Part shown: positions 8,269-16,049 of the stretch, piece after piece
Layout of the letters: each line of letters starts with the position of its first letter
Position numbering within the stretch: the first letter of the stretch is position 1
Assembly: GCA_964346275.1 (NCBI GenBank)
Contig: CAYFUR010000025.1
Coordinates: forward strand, 1 to 39,297
Length of the DNA stretch: 39,297 nt
From: CAYFUR01 sp964346275
Lineage (GTDB): Bacteria; Sumerlaeota; Sumerlaeia; SLMS01
Direction: 5' to 3'
The notes under the pieces: model-generated
Databases searched by the model: none
Seen by the model: the letters and a program-made list of their open reading frames with translations, nothing else
Told to the model about the DNA's origin: nothing
Made by a program: the position numbers and the translations under genes

Positions 8269-9519
8269 TTAGTACATCATCCACTCGCCGACAGAAGTGA
8301 CCGGATTGATGATTTCCACGAGGGACTCGGGGTTGCCGCCCTCCATGATATAATAATCGCCGCCGGAGATTTCGAACGCGCTGCCAAACTGCGTCAGATC
8401 ACCGAGTGCCGGCTCCACGACGAGAATATCATCCTCGGTTACGACATTATCCAGGTACGTTCCGTCCGTGCTGTGAATATCAATTCGGTCGTTCTCCGGC
8501 GGAGATGCCGAACTCGCTCCGATATACCAGAAAATCCCGACGACATCGATGCTGTCGTTGTATGCAATCACGCTCGCCGTCGGCGTTCCCGGAAGGGTAC
8601 TCGCATCAAGGAATACCCCGGTGTAGGAGCTGCTCGCCAGGTCGTAGATGGCGATATCGCCGCGCGCCGTGTCCGCGGAGGTATTGCCCCCATTGGCCAC
8701 CAGCAGTTGATCCGTGCTGGGGATGTAGCAGATGTTGTCTACATCCGTCTTGTCCGTGCCGCCCACGCCGCCAAGCGTATCCATCAGATTGGAAAAGGAG
8801 GAATCCGCCAGTTGCGTGGGGGCCACGTCGTTGACGGCGCTTCCCGGGACGGAATTGATAAACAGATTGGCGTCATCCGCCGCCTGGGAATCATCCGCCT
8901 CGTTGTCGATAACGAAATAGATGGTATCGGGGCTTCCTTCCTCAATGGCCAGGTCCACCTGGCTGGCCAGGTCCGAAGTCCCCACCTTCGCACTGTCCGC
9001 CACAAAAATGGGAGCACCGAAAGTGTCGGCCCCGCTGCTGGGAAGTTTCACGATGAAATGCTCATGGGGCGGCCCCGTCTGGCCGTCGGACACCGCGATA
9101 TAGAGATCGTCGCTCGAATTCGCCACGATATCCGATACCCGGATATCATTGGAGGTGACGCCGGTGACCGAATTAAAGCTTTCGGCGCCCTGTTCGGGAA
9201 TCAGCACCTCGTAGCGAGCCGTCCCGCCGCTGGGGTCATCCGGATCGAACAGGACAAGGAAATCGCCGCCGTCGCCGCTTGTGTCCGGTCCGGCTCCGCC
9301 AGGATTGGCCGTCCCCTCGCTCTCGAACCAGACATAGGATCCCGTCGAGAGCTTCACCAGCGAGTTGGGGTCGCTGTCGTCGGTCAGAATGAAGTCGTTG
9401 TAGTCACTCCCCGAGGCCGGGTAAGATTCCTGATCCTGGTGGAGGATATTGATGGTGGGCTGCGCCGAGGCACTGGCGGCGGCGAGAACCACCGCGGTGC
9501 AAAGCAAAGTCCTCTTCAT
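8269..9519 (-). CDS. Secreted acidic protein of unknown function
   Basis: A 416-residue protein with a clear signal peptide (MKRTLLCTAVVLAAASASA, cleavage after ASA at about residue 19). The mature part is very acidic and rich in Asp, Ser and Gly, with repeated strand-turn segments such as IYFVIDNEADD, DIAIYDLAS and DNICYIPSTDQLLVANGG. These suggest a beta-propeller-like or otherwise all-beta fold; I recognise no named family. An AAGGAG motif sits about 8 bases before the ATG. A promoter candidate lies at 9573-9601, and the next gene on the strand is the pseudopilin, suggesting co-expression and possibly an export or adhesion link. It could be a surface-layer or carbohydrate-binding protein, but nothing in the sequence decides this. 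Confidence 0.8.
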   Translation of the reverse strand: MKRTLLCTAVVLAAASASAQPTINILHQDQESYPASGSDYNDFILTDDSDPNSLVKLSTGSYVWFESEGTANPGGAGPDTSGDGGDFLVLFDPDDPSGGTARYEVLIPEQGAESFNSVTGVTSNDIRVSDIVANSSDDLYIAVSDGQTGPPHEHFIVKLPSSGADTFGAPIFVADSAKVGTSDLASQVDLAIEEGSPDTIYFVIDNEADDSQAADDANLFINSVPGSAVNDVAPTQLADSSFSNLMDTLGGVGGTDKTDVDNICYIPSTDQLLVANGGNTSADTARGDIAIYDLASSSYTGVFLDASTLPGTPTASVIAYNDSIDVVGIFWYIGASSASPPENDRIDIHSTDGTYLDNVVTEDDILVVEPALGDLTQFGSAFEISGGDYYIMEGGNPESLVEIINPVTSVGEWMMY

Positions 9520-9572
9520 TTTTTGGCTCCTTTTCTTGGTTTAAAATGTGTGTGACTCTTGCCACCCACACA

Positions 9573-9601
9573 ACAAAAGTACGCAGGAATCCCGTGGTCA
9601 A
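9573..9601 (-). promoter_or_regulatory. Promoter candidate for the secreted acidic protein
   Basis: On the minus strand TTGACC (9601-9596) and TTTTGT (9578-9573) are 17 bases apart, 54 bases before the start at 9519. The -10 box is poor; the TTGAC core and spacing are shared with the promoters at 16748 and 20352. Confidence 0.4.
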
Positions 9602-9902
9602 CACTTTTTCTGCGCATAGAAGTCACTCTCCTGCCTCACAATCCCTCCGACGCACGGCGCCACGTGCTCTTTAACTTCATAAATATCAGATATATATGCT
9701 TCTGCCCCCGAAATAATGGCTGAATCCCATTTAGCCCGGAAGGGAGTCATAAGAAAAAGGATGAGCAGCGGAGAAGCCCTTAATTTCAAACAGGAACCGC
9801 TTAAACCTGGCCCGCGAAAGACTGGGAAGGGCGATCCTGAAGGGCAATTCCCTCCCTTTTCCCCAAAAACTGTATTCTCAACATCGAAAACGCCCTTGAT
9901 TC

Positions 9903-9931
9903 TTGACAGCGGCGAGAGCCATCGCTTCACT
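9903..9931 (+). promoter_or_regulatory. Promoter candidate for the recombinase-Sel1 gene
   Basis: TTGACA at 9903-9908 and TTCACT at 9926-9931 have a 17-base spacer. The start codon at 9984 is 53 bases downstream. Confidence 0.5.
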
Positions 9932-9949
9932 AAGCTTAGAAGAGTGAAG
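9925..9949. repeat. Inverted repeat overlapping the predicted transcription start
   Basis: CTTCACT (9925-9931) and AGTGAAG (9943-9949) are perfect 7-base inverted arms with an 11-base centre, positioned over the -10 box and the predicted start. This is a typical place for an operator, though a chance repeat is possible. Confidence 0.4.
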
Positions 9950-9983
9950 TATTTTCAATGTCCCCCGAGACGTTCGTGACACC

Positions 9984-11405
9984 ATGATTCAAGCACAGCC
10001 AAATGAGCAATCCGGTAAGAATCCCCCGGCATCCCAGGACCTCACGCTGGACGATGCCTCCAGGGACTTTCTCAATGGCATCGAGGAAGACCGCCTCCGC
10101 GAGACCATCTCCGAGCGCGAACAAAAATACCGTGGGAGTTTCAGCCAGCGCGCCGTCGTCGAACTCGCCCTCTCTACCGGCGCCAAGGTCAATGAACTGG
10201 TAAAGCTCAATTGCGGGGACCTCGTCCTCGAGCAGGGAGCCGTCAGCATCCGCATCTCTTCGGATGTTTCCCCGCGAGTTCTTCCTCTCCACGCCGGCAT
10301 GGGGGAATACTTTACTGAATACCTTCGGAAAAAAGCGGAGGCCGGCGAATCCACGGCCGCCGCCGCCGCCCTGGTTTGCAGCCACAACGGCCATCGCCTC
10401 ACCCTGAGGGGGTGGCAATCTGCCTGGGCTCTGGCATGCAAGCATGCCGGCCTTGTCGAGGAGCACGGAAAGCCTCTTTATAACCTGGAAGCCGCCCGGC
10501 GCACCGTTGGAAGGCGCCTCTACGCCCTTCGCAAAAACCCCCATCACGTCCAGGCATGGCTTGGCCTCGACCTCTCTTCCAACGCGGACAGGTACAAACC
10601 CGACGAGCTGTACTTTGGGATCGATGCTCTCCGCTCACTGGTCGATGGGACCGACCGTCCCATGGAACTCGCCGCCTTCGATTCGCCCACCATCGAACTC
10701 GCCATGAAGTTCTACAACGGAACCATCGGGGTCATGAACAGGCTCCTGGCCAAGCGACTCTTCCTCCAGACGCAAGCCGGCGATCCGCGCCGCGAAATGG
10801 TCATCGCCCGCAATCTCACCGCTGGCCGGTGCCTCTTTCCCATCGACGAAGTCCGCGGCGAGGAAAAGGCCAGGGCTGTGATTCATTCCATCGAGGAACT
10901 CGCCGAAGCGGAGGATCCCTTTTCCCTCTATCTCCTCGCCTCCGCCCATGACGAGGGTCTTGGCGTGGAGCAGGATCTGCCCAAATCCAATGCCCTCTAT
11001 GCCAAGGCAATGGACCTGGGAATGGAAACGGCCATCAACAACTACGCCCTTCAGCACTTTTTCGGCAAAGGCGTGGCGCAGGACGATGAAAAGGCCTTTC
11101 AGCTTTTCAAGAAGGCCGCTTCCATGCACGAAGCCTCCGCCATGTTCAACCTGGCCTACATGTATCAAAACGGCATCGGAACAAAACCCGACATGCAAAA
11201 AGCCATCCGCTGGCTGCGCAAAGGGGCCCTCACCGGCGAGGTGCGCTGCATGAATAATCTCAGCTATTGTTACTTCACGGGGACCGGCGTGCCGAAAGAT
11301 GACACGCTGGCCGAGCGCTGGTTCTGCATGTCCGGGATGCTTCCTCCCAACCAGGACGGCGCCGTCATGCCTCGCAAGCCGGTGCTCATTCGCCTGGCGG
11401 GCTGA
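9984..11405 (+). CDS. Degenerate tyrosine-recombinase domain fused to Sel1 repeats
   Basis: A 473-residue protein with no signal peptide. Residues about 50-210 follow the tyrosine-recombinase catalytic fold: LALSTGAKVNELVKL matches the box I helix, RVLPL the beta strand region, ARRTVGRRL the box II helix and WLGLDLSSNADRYKP the tail. By this alignment Arg I is Lys68, the following His is Glu169, Arg II is kept as Arg172, the LGH His is Leu195, and the Tyr nucleophile position is Tyr204 with exact family spacing. Recombination is therefore unlikely. Residues about 305-460 hold four Sel1-like (TPR-type) repeats, with units such as GLGVEQDLPKSNALYAKAM and GIGTKPDMQKAIRWLRKGA. A DNA-binding regulator or scaffold is a possible role, as inference. 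The 3' end overlaps the convergent M14 gene by 20 bases. Confidence 0.8.
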   Translation: MIQAQPNEQSGKNPPASQDLTLDDASRDFLNGIEEDRLRETISEREQKYRGSFSQRAVVELALSTGAKVNELVKLNCGDLVLEQGAVSIRISSDVSPRVLPLHAGMGEYFTEYLRKKAEAGESTAAAAALVCSHNGHRLTLRGWQSAWALACKHAGLVEEHGKPLYNLEAARRTVGRRLYALRKNPHHVQAWLGLDLSSNADRYKPDELYFGIDALRSLVDGTDRPMELAAFDSPTIELAMKFYNGTIGVMNRLLAKRLFLQTQAGDPRREMVIARNLTAGRCLFPIDEVRGEEKARAVIHSIEELAEAEDPFSLYLLASAHDEGLGVEQDLPKSNALYAKAMDLGMETAINNYALQHFFGKGVAQDDEKAFQLFKKAASMHEASAMFNLAYMYQNGIGTKPDMQKAIRWLRKGALTGEVRCMNNLSYCYFTGTGVPKDDTLAERWFCMSGMLPPNQDGAVMPRKPVLIRLAG

Positions 11406-12726
11406 CCTCGCCTTCCTCCTGCTCCGCCGCGACCGCCTGGGGCAGCTCTCCCCGGGGTCCGTGGAGATACGGCCCCAGGCCGTTTTCCAGGAACTCGCCG
11501 TATTCCGGCAGCCGCGCCAGCCCGATGGCCTCGCCGGGGTGTTCGTCATTGTACGCCTCCACCAGGCGCCGCGTCGCCGTGACATGCCGGGCAACACGCT
11601 CCTCGATCGGCACCCCTTTTTTCGGATAGTCAACGTAGAGAATCTTGCGAAACCGCTCCTCTGCCTCCCCGCCTTTCTCTTTGACCTCTTCGGCCTGCTG
11701 CTGCAACCGCTCGTTCAGCTCCTCTTGAATGAGCATCGCCCGGTAATACGTCGGATCGTATCCGTCCACGATCTGCGCTTCCGTGGTTCGACCCTTAAGC
11801 CTCCCCTGGACCACATTGGTGCTTTCGAAAAGCACGGCCAGCGTCTCCAGCGACGCATCCCCCCACTCGCGATGAGACAATCCTCGAAGCCGCGGACTCG
11901 AAGTCTCCGTTGAGATCGAGATACCATCATCAGAAAGGAGAAGCTCCGCCCAGGAGGTGACGCTGCTCGCCCGTTCGTGAGCCACCATGACGTTGATCGT
12001 CGGATACTCGGGGCTTGCCTCGTGGAAATCGACGGCCAGGTCCACTTGCTCGGATCGGATCAGCTCCACAATCCCAAAGGCGATCTGCTCGGTCAGCGTT
12101 CCATCCGGGTCGCCGGGAAACGTGCGGTTGAGGTTCCGCGAATCAACCCCCGAAATCATTTGTCCGCCCGGCCCCGGATTGCCGGCGGCACAGCTTGGGC
12201 ACTGCTGTACAATCTCCTCCCAGTAAGGCCCGCGCGGATTGATATAGATACTCGGGTCGGGCCATTGCCTTACCGGGTTTGTCAGCCGAGAACCGTGGCG
12301 GAACAGCCGTTCGCCGTGCGGCGTTTGCAGCGTATAGAACTGGGGCATCGCCTCCTGGCTGTCATTGTGTGTGAAGCCAGTTTTGTTCGCCCGCGGGATC
12401 ACAATCACCCGCCCCTCCGTGACCTGCAAATTCTCAAGAATCGCAACCGCGGCCATATAGGCGGCGGACTCGTTGGGGTGTGTTCCCCCGCAGACAAGGA
12501 GTGTTCCCCCGGGGATCCCACTGTCGAAGTAGTACGCCTCGGTATCACCCGCCGTGCCTTCCAGCGGAGGGTGGAACTCGCTCAATTTCCGGATTTCCGT
12601 CAATGCGGACGAGGGGAACAAATCTTCCTCCGCCCATTGTTCCAGGAAATGGCTCGCCGCAACGCCGCTCACGGCCAGAGCGAGAAGAAGAAAAATCGTC
12701 GCACGGGTCTTCGGGCCGAAGTTCAT
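11386..12726 (-). CDS. Membrane-anchored M14-type zinc hydrolase (AstE/aspartoacylase-like)
   Basis: A 446-residue protein with an N-terminal membrane segment (residues 10-24) and an extracytoplasmic zinc carboxypeptidase-like domain. Zinc ligands fit GGTHPNE (His83, Glu86) and DFHEA (His235, with Glu236 next to it). The block DSRNLNRTFPG (about 196-204) supplies the conserved Arg/Asn of the succinylglutamate desuccinylase/aspartoacylase branch. The C-terminal 120 residues are a charged helical tail, including a coiled-coil-like stretch around EELNERLQQQAEEVKEK. It is the last gene of the DUF6305-ggt-permease cluster, starting 1 base after the 48-residue membrane gene. An amidohydrolase or carboxypeptidase acting on N-acyl or gamma-glutamyl amino acids would suit the neighbours; the substrate is unknown. 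Confidence 0.85.
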   Translation of the reverse strand: MNFGPKTRATIFLLLALAVSGVAASHFLEQWAEEDLFPSSALTEIRKLSEFHPPLEGTAGDTEAYYFDSGIPGGTLLVCGGTHPNESAAYMAAVAILENLQVTEGRVIVIPRANKTGFTHNDSQEAMPQFYTLQTPHGERLFRHGSRLTNPVRQWPDPSIYINPRGPYWEEIVQQCPSCAAGNPGPGGQMISGVDSRNLNRTFPGDPDGTLTEQIAFGIVELIRSEQVDLAVDFHEASPEYPTINVMVAHERASSVTSWAELLLSDDGISISTETSSPRLRGLSHREWGDASLETLAVLFESTNVVQGRLKGRTTEAQIVDGYDPTYYRAMLIQEELNERLQQQAEEVKEKGGEAEERFRKILYVDYPKKGVPIEERVARHVTATRRLVEAYNDEHPGEAIGLARLPEYGEFLENGLGPYLHGPRGELPQAVAAEQEEGEVSPPGE

Positions 12727-12727
12727 C

Positions 12728-12874
12728 TCACTTGATCCCCAATAGCCGGAGTACGAGCGGAATCACCACCAGAGCCGCCGTCACCTGGTCCAGCGTCCGC
12801 TCCTCCGTATAGAGGTTCCAAACCACCAACGCCAGAACATAACTCACAATCAATATATACAACAAAGTGATCAA
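12728..12874 (-). CDS. Small membrane protein (48 residues) between permease and M14 hydrolase
   Basis: A TTG start at 12874 overlaps the permease stop (TTGA), and the frame runs to TGA at 12730-12728, one base before the next ATG at 12726. The product has a hydrophobic N-terminal segment (ITLLYILIVSYVLALVVW), a short charged turn (NLYTEERTLDQ) and a second hydrophobic stretch (VTAALVVIPLVLRLLG), so it is a likely two-helix membrane protein. The exact packing between two genes supports a real coding sequence. DctM-type permeases normally pair with a small DctQ subunit of about four helices; this may be a minimal partner, but that is inference. Confidence 0.7.
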   Translation of the reverse strand: MITLLYILIVSYVLALVVWNLYTEERTLDQVTAALVVIPLVLRLLGIK

Positions 12875-14196
12875 TACCCTGCCTCCAAAAAGACCAGATA
12901 CTCGCCGATCAGGCTAGCGTTCTGGATCATCAGGATTCCAATAAGGGCAACAATCACCGCCGGGAAGATGCACCACCTCAGCACCCGGAAATAGTTTTTC
13001 TCTTCCACAACCTGGGCGGCGAACAAACCCGCCAGCGCCGTCGGCGGCATTAAATCGCCCAGCGCCACGATAATCGAGATCGCCGCGGTGCTCACGATGA
13101 TCTCCGTCGAACCGGTCGGCAGCGCCAGCACAAACGGCACCCCCAGAACGGACGCCGCCCCAAAAGAAGAAACCGCCCCAAACAACGGCAGCGTAATCGC
13201 AATGATCGGATACAGGCCCGTCCAGCCTCGCGGCAGCCGCAAGGCCTGGATCACCACTTCCCCCCGCGCTCCCGTCAGCGTCATCACCTGGATAAAGATC
13301 CCCACGCCCATCAGAATCCCGAGGATCGGCAGGGCACTGCGCACCGCTTCGCCGGAAGCCTTCGGAAAGCTGAACTTCCGCCCCGTATAGATCGCCGACA
13401 ATGCGCCGAGAAAGAAAATCAGCGGCAGACCCAGCGAGATCGTTTCGGGAAAAACCCGCTCTCCAACCAGCAGCCCCCCCACCACAAGGAGCGGCAAAAA
13501 CATCCGAACTCCATACTTATCAAAATACGAAGGAGGAAGGGCGTCGTCATCCGCCGACAACCTCCCTTGCCGGCAGTGTTTCAGCCCGAGCATCCAGGTA
13601 AAACAGAGCGCCGGGATCAGGCTGAAAACAAGCAAGGGCAAATCCAGCCCGACGTAGGGCAGGTCCACTCCCGCCCCGATGATCAGCGCCGGAATATTCA
13701 CCGGCGGAGCCGCCATCCCAAGCAAAGCAGCCAGCGCGATGATCGCTCCCGTTTTGTCCCGGGGAATCCCAAGGTGCATCAGCACCGGAGCCATCAGCGC
13801 TCCCGTCGTCAAGACCGCCGCCGTTGACGAACCGGTCAGCATGCCGGGGAACATAATCACAATGGTAATCGCCCCGAGGAGAAGAAACGGGAGATGGCGG
13901 AACTTCCGCACGACCCAGGCCGCAAGCGAGCCAAGCAATCCGCTGCGTTCGATCGAGAACATGAAAATCGTCGCCGTGGTAATAATCAAAATCGGGTCGA
14001 GGTAGGAAAACATGCCCTCCACAAAATGGCGGACCAGCTCCCCCGTGGGAAAAGCATAGCCGCCGATCACCGCCCCGAACACCGCCCCGATCGCCATCGC
14101 AATCCCAATCGGGAGCCGAAACAACAACGCCAGGAGACAAAAGGCGGCTGTCATCGAAAAGAATGTAATGATTTCATGAATTGCGACTGTTTCCAT
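12871..14196 (-). CDS. DctM-like (TRAP large subunit / ion transporter superfamily) permease
   Basis: An integral membrane protein of 441 residues with about 11-13 hydrophobic segments. The block FPGMLTGSSTAAVLTTGALMAP followed by GIPRDKTGAIIALAALLGMAAPPVNIPAL matches the first signature repeat of TRAP-type DctM permeases, and GAVSSFGAASVLGVPF with DLMPPTALAG looks like the second inverted repeat. These import carboxylates, including amino-dicarboxylates, with a cation gradient. No DctP binding protein or normal DctQ is encoded nearby; the DUF6305 protein and the 48-residue protein are possible stand-ins. Its place in a ggt cluster suggests uptake of glutamate or a gamma-glutamyl product. GTG at 14199 is an alternative start directly before the ATG used here. 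About 125 bases without a gene separate it from ggt2. Confidence 0.78.
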   Translation of the reverse strand: METVAIHEIITFFSMTAAFCLLALLFRLPIGIAMAIGAVFGAVIGGYAFPTGELVRHFVEGMFSYLDPILIITTATIFMFSIERSGLLGSLAAWVVRKFRHLPFLLLGAITIVIMFPGMLTGSSTAAVLTTGALMAPVLMHLGIPRDKTGAIIALAALLGMAAPPVNIPALIIGAGVDLPYVGLDLPLLVFSLIPALCFTWMLGLKHCRQGRLSADDDALPPSYFDKYGVRMFLPLLVVGGLLVGERVFPETISLGLPLIFFLGALSAIYTGRKFSFPKASGEAVRSALPILGILMGVGIFIQVMTLTGARGEVVIQALRLPRGWTGLYPIIAITLPLFGAVSSFGAASVLGVPFVLALPTGSTEIIVSTAAISIIVALGDLMPPTALAGLFAAQVVEEKNYFRVLRWCIFPAVIVALIGILMIQNASLIGEYLVFLEAGY

Positions 14197-14324
14197 CACG
14201 TTCCAATCGTTATCAAAGTCCGCGCGGCCGGAATCTCAATGCACCCGTGCGCCGCAAACCGAGCCTCCCCGCATCCAGCAGGAGCGCATCGATATACAAA
14301 TGGAGAGAGGGCAAGCAGAAGCCG

Positions 14325-16043
14325 TCACTCAGCCGTTGCGGGCTGTTCCAGCTCCAATCCTCTCGCGACGCCATCCCGGCGGCGGTCCGCCGAGCCCGTG
14401 AGAACGCCGCTCTCCAGATCCCGCCAGACGGCATGCACTCCGCCGAAGTAGATATCATAGGCATCGCGCACCGTGAAGGAATGGCCCTTCTTCTCCAGCG
14501 CGGAGCGGACATCCTCCGGGATGCGTTTCTCCATATTCAGGTTGTGCCACGTATATCGCGAAGCGATCCGCGGGGCATCATTCGCTTCCTGCAGCTCCAT
14601 GCCGTAATCAAGCGTATAGACGAGGAACTGGAACACCGTCGTCAAAATTCTGTAAGATCCCGGAGAACCCATTGCGAGCACCAGCTCGCCGTCTTTCAGG
14701 ACAATCACCGGAGACTGCGTCGAGTTCATGCTCTTGCCCGGCTCCAGATTGTTCGGCGACCCCTCCCGCCGGGAAAAGTTCTTCATCTGGTTATTCAGCA
14801 TGATTCCCGTTCCCGGAACCATCACCGTGGAGCCGAAAAAACTGCCCAGGGTCTGCGTCAAGACAACCGTGTTGCCCTGGGAGTCCACGACGGTAAGATG
14901 CGTGGTGCTGCCATCGCTGTTCCGCTGCCCCCATACCTCCCCGGCGGGCACATCGTCCTCCAGCGCCATCTCCGGATTGTAATCCGCTATGCGCTGGTCC
15001 GCGTATTCCTCCGAAATAATCCACTCCGACGGCACATCGACAACGCGCGGATCCCCAGCCACTTCGTAGCGGTCCGCCGACGAAAGCTTCATCACCTCGG
15101 CGAGCGCGTGGATGTTCTCCGGGGAGTGGGCGCCCGGAAAGCCCGAAATGTCGATCCGCTCATAGAGCTGCAGTGCCTGGAGGATCGCGATGCCGCCAAA
15201 AGGGGGAGGCGGGCCGTACACCTCGTAGCCCTTGTAATCGATCATCAGAGGCTCGGACTCGATCATCGAATAATTCTGAAAATCTTCGAAGGTCGGAACC
15301 CCTCCGTTCTCCTGGAGATACGAAGTGATGCGCCGCGCCAGCTCGCCGTGGTACATCACATCGGCTCCATGCTCGGAAATCAGTTCGAGGGAATCGGCAA
15401 GATCGGGATTCCGAAGCGTCATGCCCGTTTCCGGTGGAAGGAAATCGTCCAGGAAAACACGCGCCGTTTCTTCCCGCTCGGAAAGCGGCCCATACATATC
15501 GGAAATCAGCCCGGCGAGGACCGGCTCCACCTCAAAACCGGACCGCGCATAGCGGATCGCCGGCGCCATAATCTGTTCGCGGGAGAGCAATCCGAAATCC
15601 TCGTGCATGGCAAGGGTTCCCTTCACCATGCCTGGGATCGCCGGGGCCTTGATCGTCTTCGACCACTCATCCCTCTTCGACAAGTCGAATAACTCTTCCG
15701 TCGCCGCCGCCGGCGCCTGGCACCGGTAGGCATAGGACGCGACCCGCTTGTCCGTTTTGCTGTAAACCAGGCTGACGCCGTCGCCCCCGATGGACGAACC
15801 GAATGGCTCGGCAACGGTCAGAGCGAAAGCGGCAGCCGCGGCCGCGTCCGCCGCATTGCCTCCCTGGCGCAGCATTTCCAGACCGGCATCCACGGCCAGG
15901 GGATGAGCCGCCGCCACCATGCCGTCCTTCGCCGAGGCGCTCTTGCCGTATTCCTCCGCCCCGGCTATTCCCGTCCAGGCAAGGACCACGGCGGCGAACA
16001 CACAGGGAAAGATGCAATATCGCATACTTGAAAGCAAGTTCAT
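14325..16043 (-). CDS. Second gamma-glutamyltransferase family protein
   Basis: A 572-residue exported paralogue of the 260-2023 enzyme. It has a hydrophobic leader (residues 9-28, cleavage likely near AGA at 27-29), the DGMVAAAHPLAVDAG block, the nucleophile motif STTHLTVVDSQGN (Thr380) and FFGSTV further on. The substrate-pocket motif that reads DYREVAP in the first copy is AYRCQAP here: Arg108 is kept, while the following Glu is Cys and the preceding Asp is Ala. Specificity may therefore differ from ordinary gamma-glutamyltranspeptidase. It lies between the DUF6305 gene (7 bases between that stop and this start) and the DctM-like permease on the same strand, which points to a cleave-and-import function for a gamma-glutamyl compound. 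Confidence 0.9.
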   Translation of the reverse strand: MNLLSSMRYCIFPCVFAAVVLAWTGIAGAEEYGKSASAKDGMVAAAHPLAVDAGLEMLRQGGNAADAAAAAAFALTVAEPFGSSIGGDGVSLVYSKTDKRVASYAYRCQAPAAATEELFDLSKRDEWSKTIKAPAIPGMVKGTLAMHEDFGLLSREQIMAPAIRYARSGFEVEPVLAGLISDMYGPLSEREETARVFLDDFLPPETGMTLRNPDLADSLELISEHGADVMYHGELARRITSYLQENGGVPTFEDFQNYSMIESEPLMIDYKGYEVYGPPPPFGGIAILQALQLYERIDISGFPGAHSPENIHALAEVMKLSSADRYEVAGDPRVVDVPSEWIISEEYADQRIADYNPEMALEDDVPAGEVWGQRNSDGSTTHLTVVDSQGNTVVLTQTLGSFFGSTVMVPGTGIMLNNQMKNFSRREGSPNNLEPGKSMNSTQSPVIVLKDGELVLAMGSPGSYRILTTVFQFLVYTLDYGMELQEANDAPRIASRYTWHNLNMEKRIPEDVRSALEKKGHSFTVRDAYDIYFGGVHAVWRDLESGVLTGSADRRRDGVARGLELEQPATAE

Positions 16044-16049
16044 ATGCGA

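Larger units (their letters stand above)
9520..9983. other. Intergenic region between divergent genes (464 bases)
   Basis: It holds promoter candidates for both neighbours (9573-9601 minus, 9903-9931 plus) and an inverted repeat at 9925-9949. TGTGTGTG at 9547-9554 and ACACAA at 9568-9573 echo the CA-repeat elements seen in other promoters here. An open frame at 9716-9979 has poor composition and no ribosome binding site, so I see no gene. Confidence 0.6.

Noticed and set aside
8254..9555. Plus-strand frame of 433 codons opposite the secreted acidic protein
   Set aside because: The minus-strand gene has a signal peptide and ribosome binding site; the plus frame is its mirror with repeated Arg/Ile/Asp patterns.
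9716..9979. Possible 87-codon gene upstream of the recombinase-Sel1 gene
   Set aside because: No ribosome binding site, runs through the predicted promoter, low-complexity basic product.
14181..15692. Plus-strand frame of 503 codons opposite the second gamma-glutamyltransferase
   Set aside because: Complement of a conserved gene; no domain or start signal.
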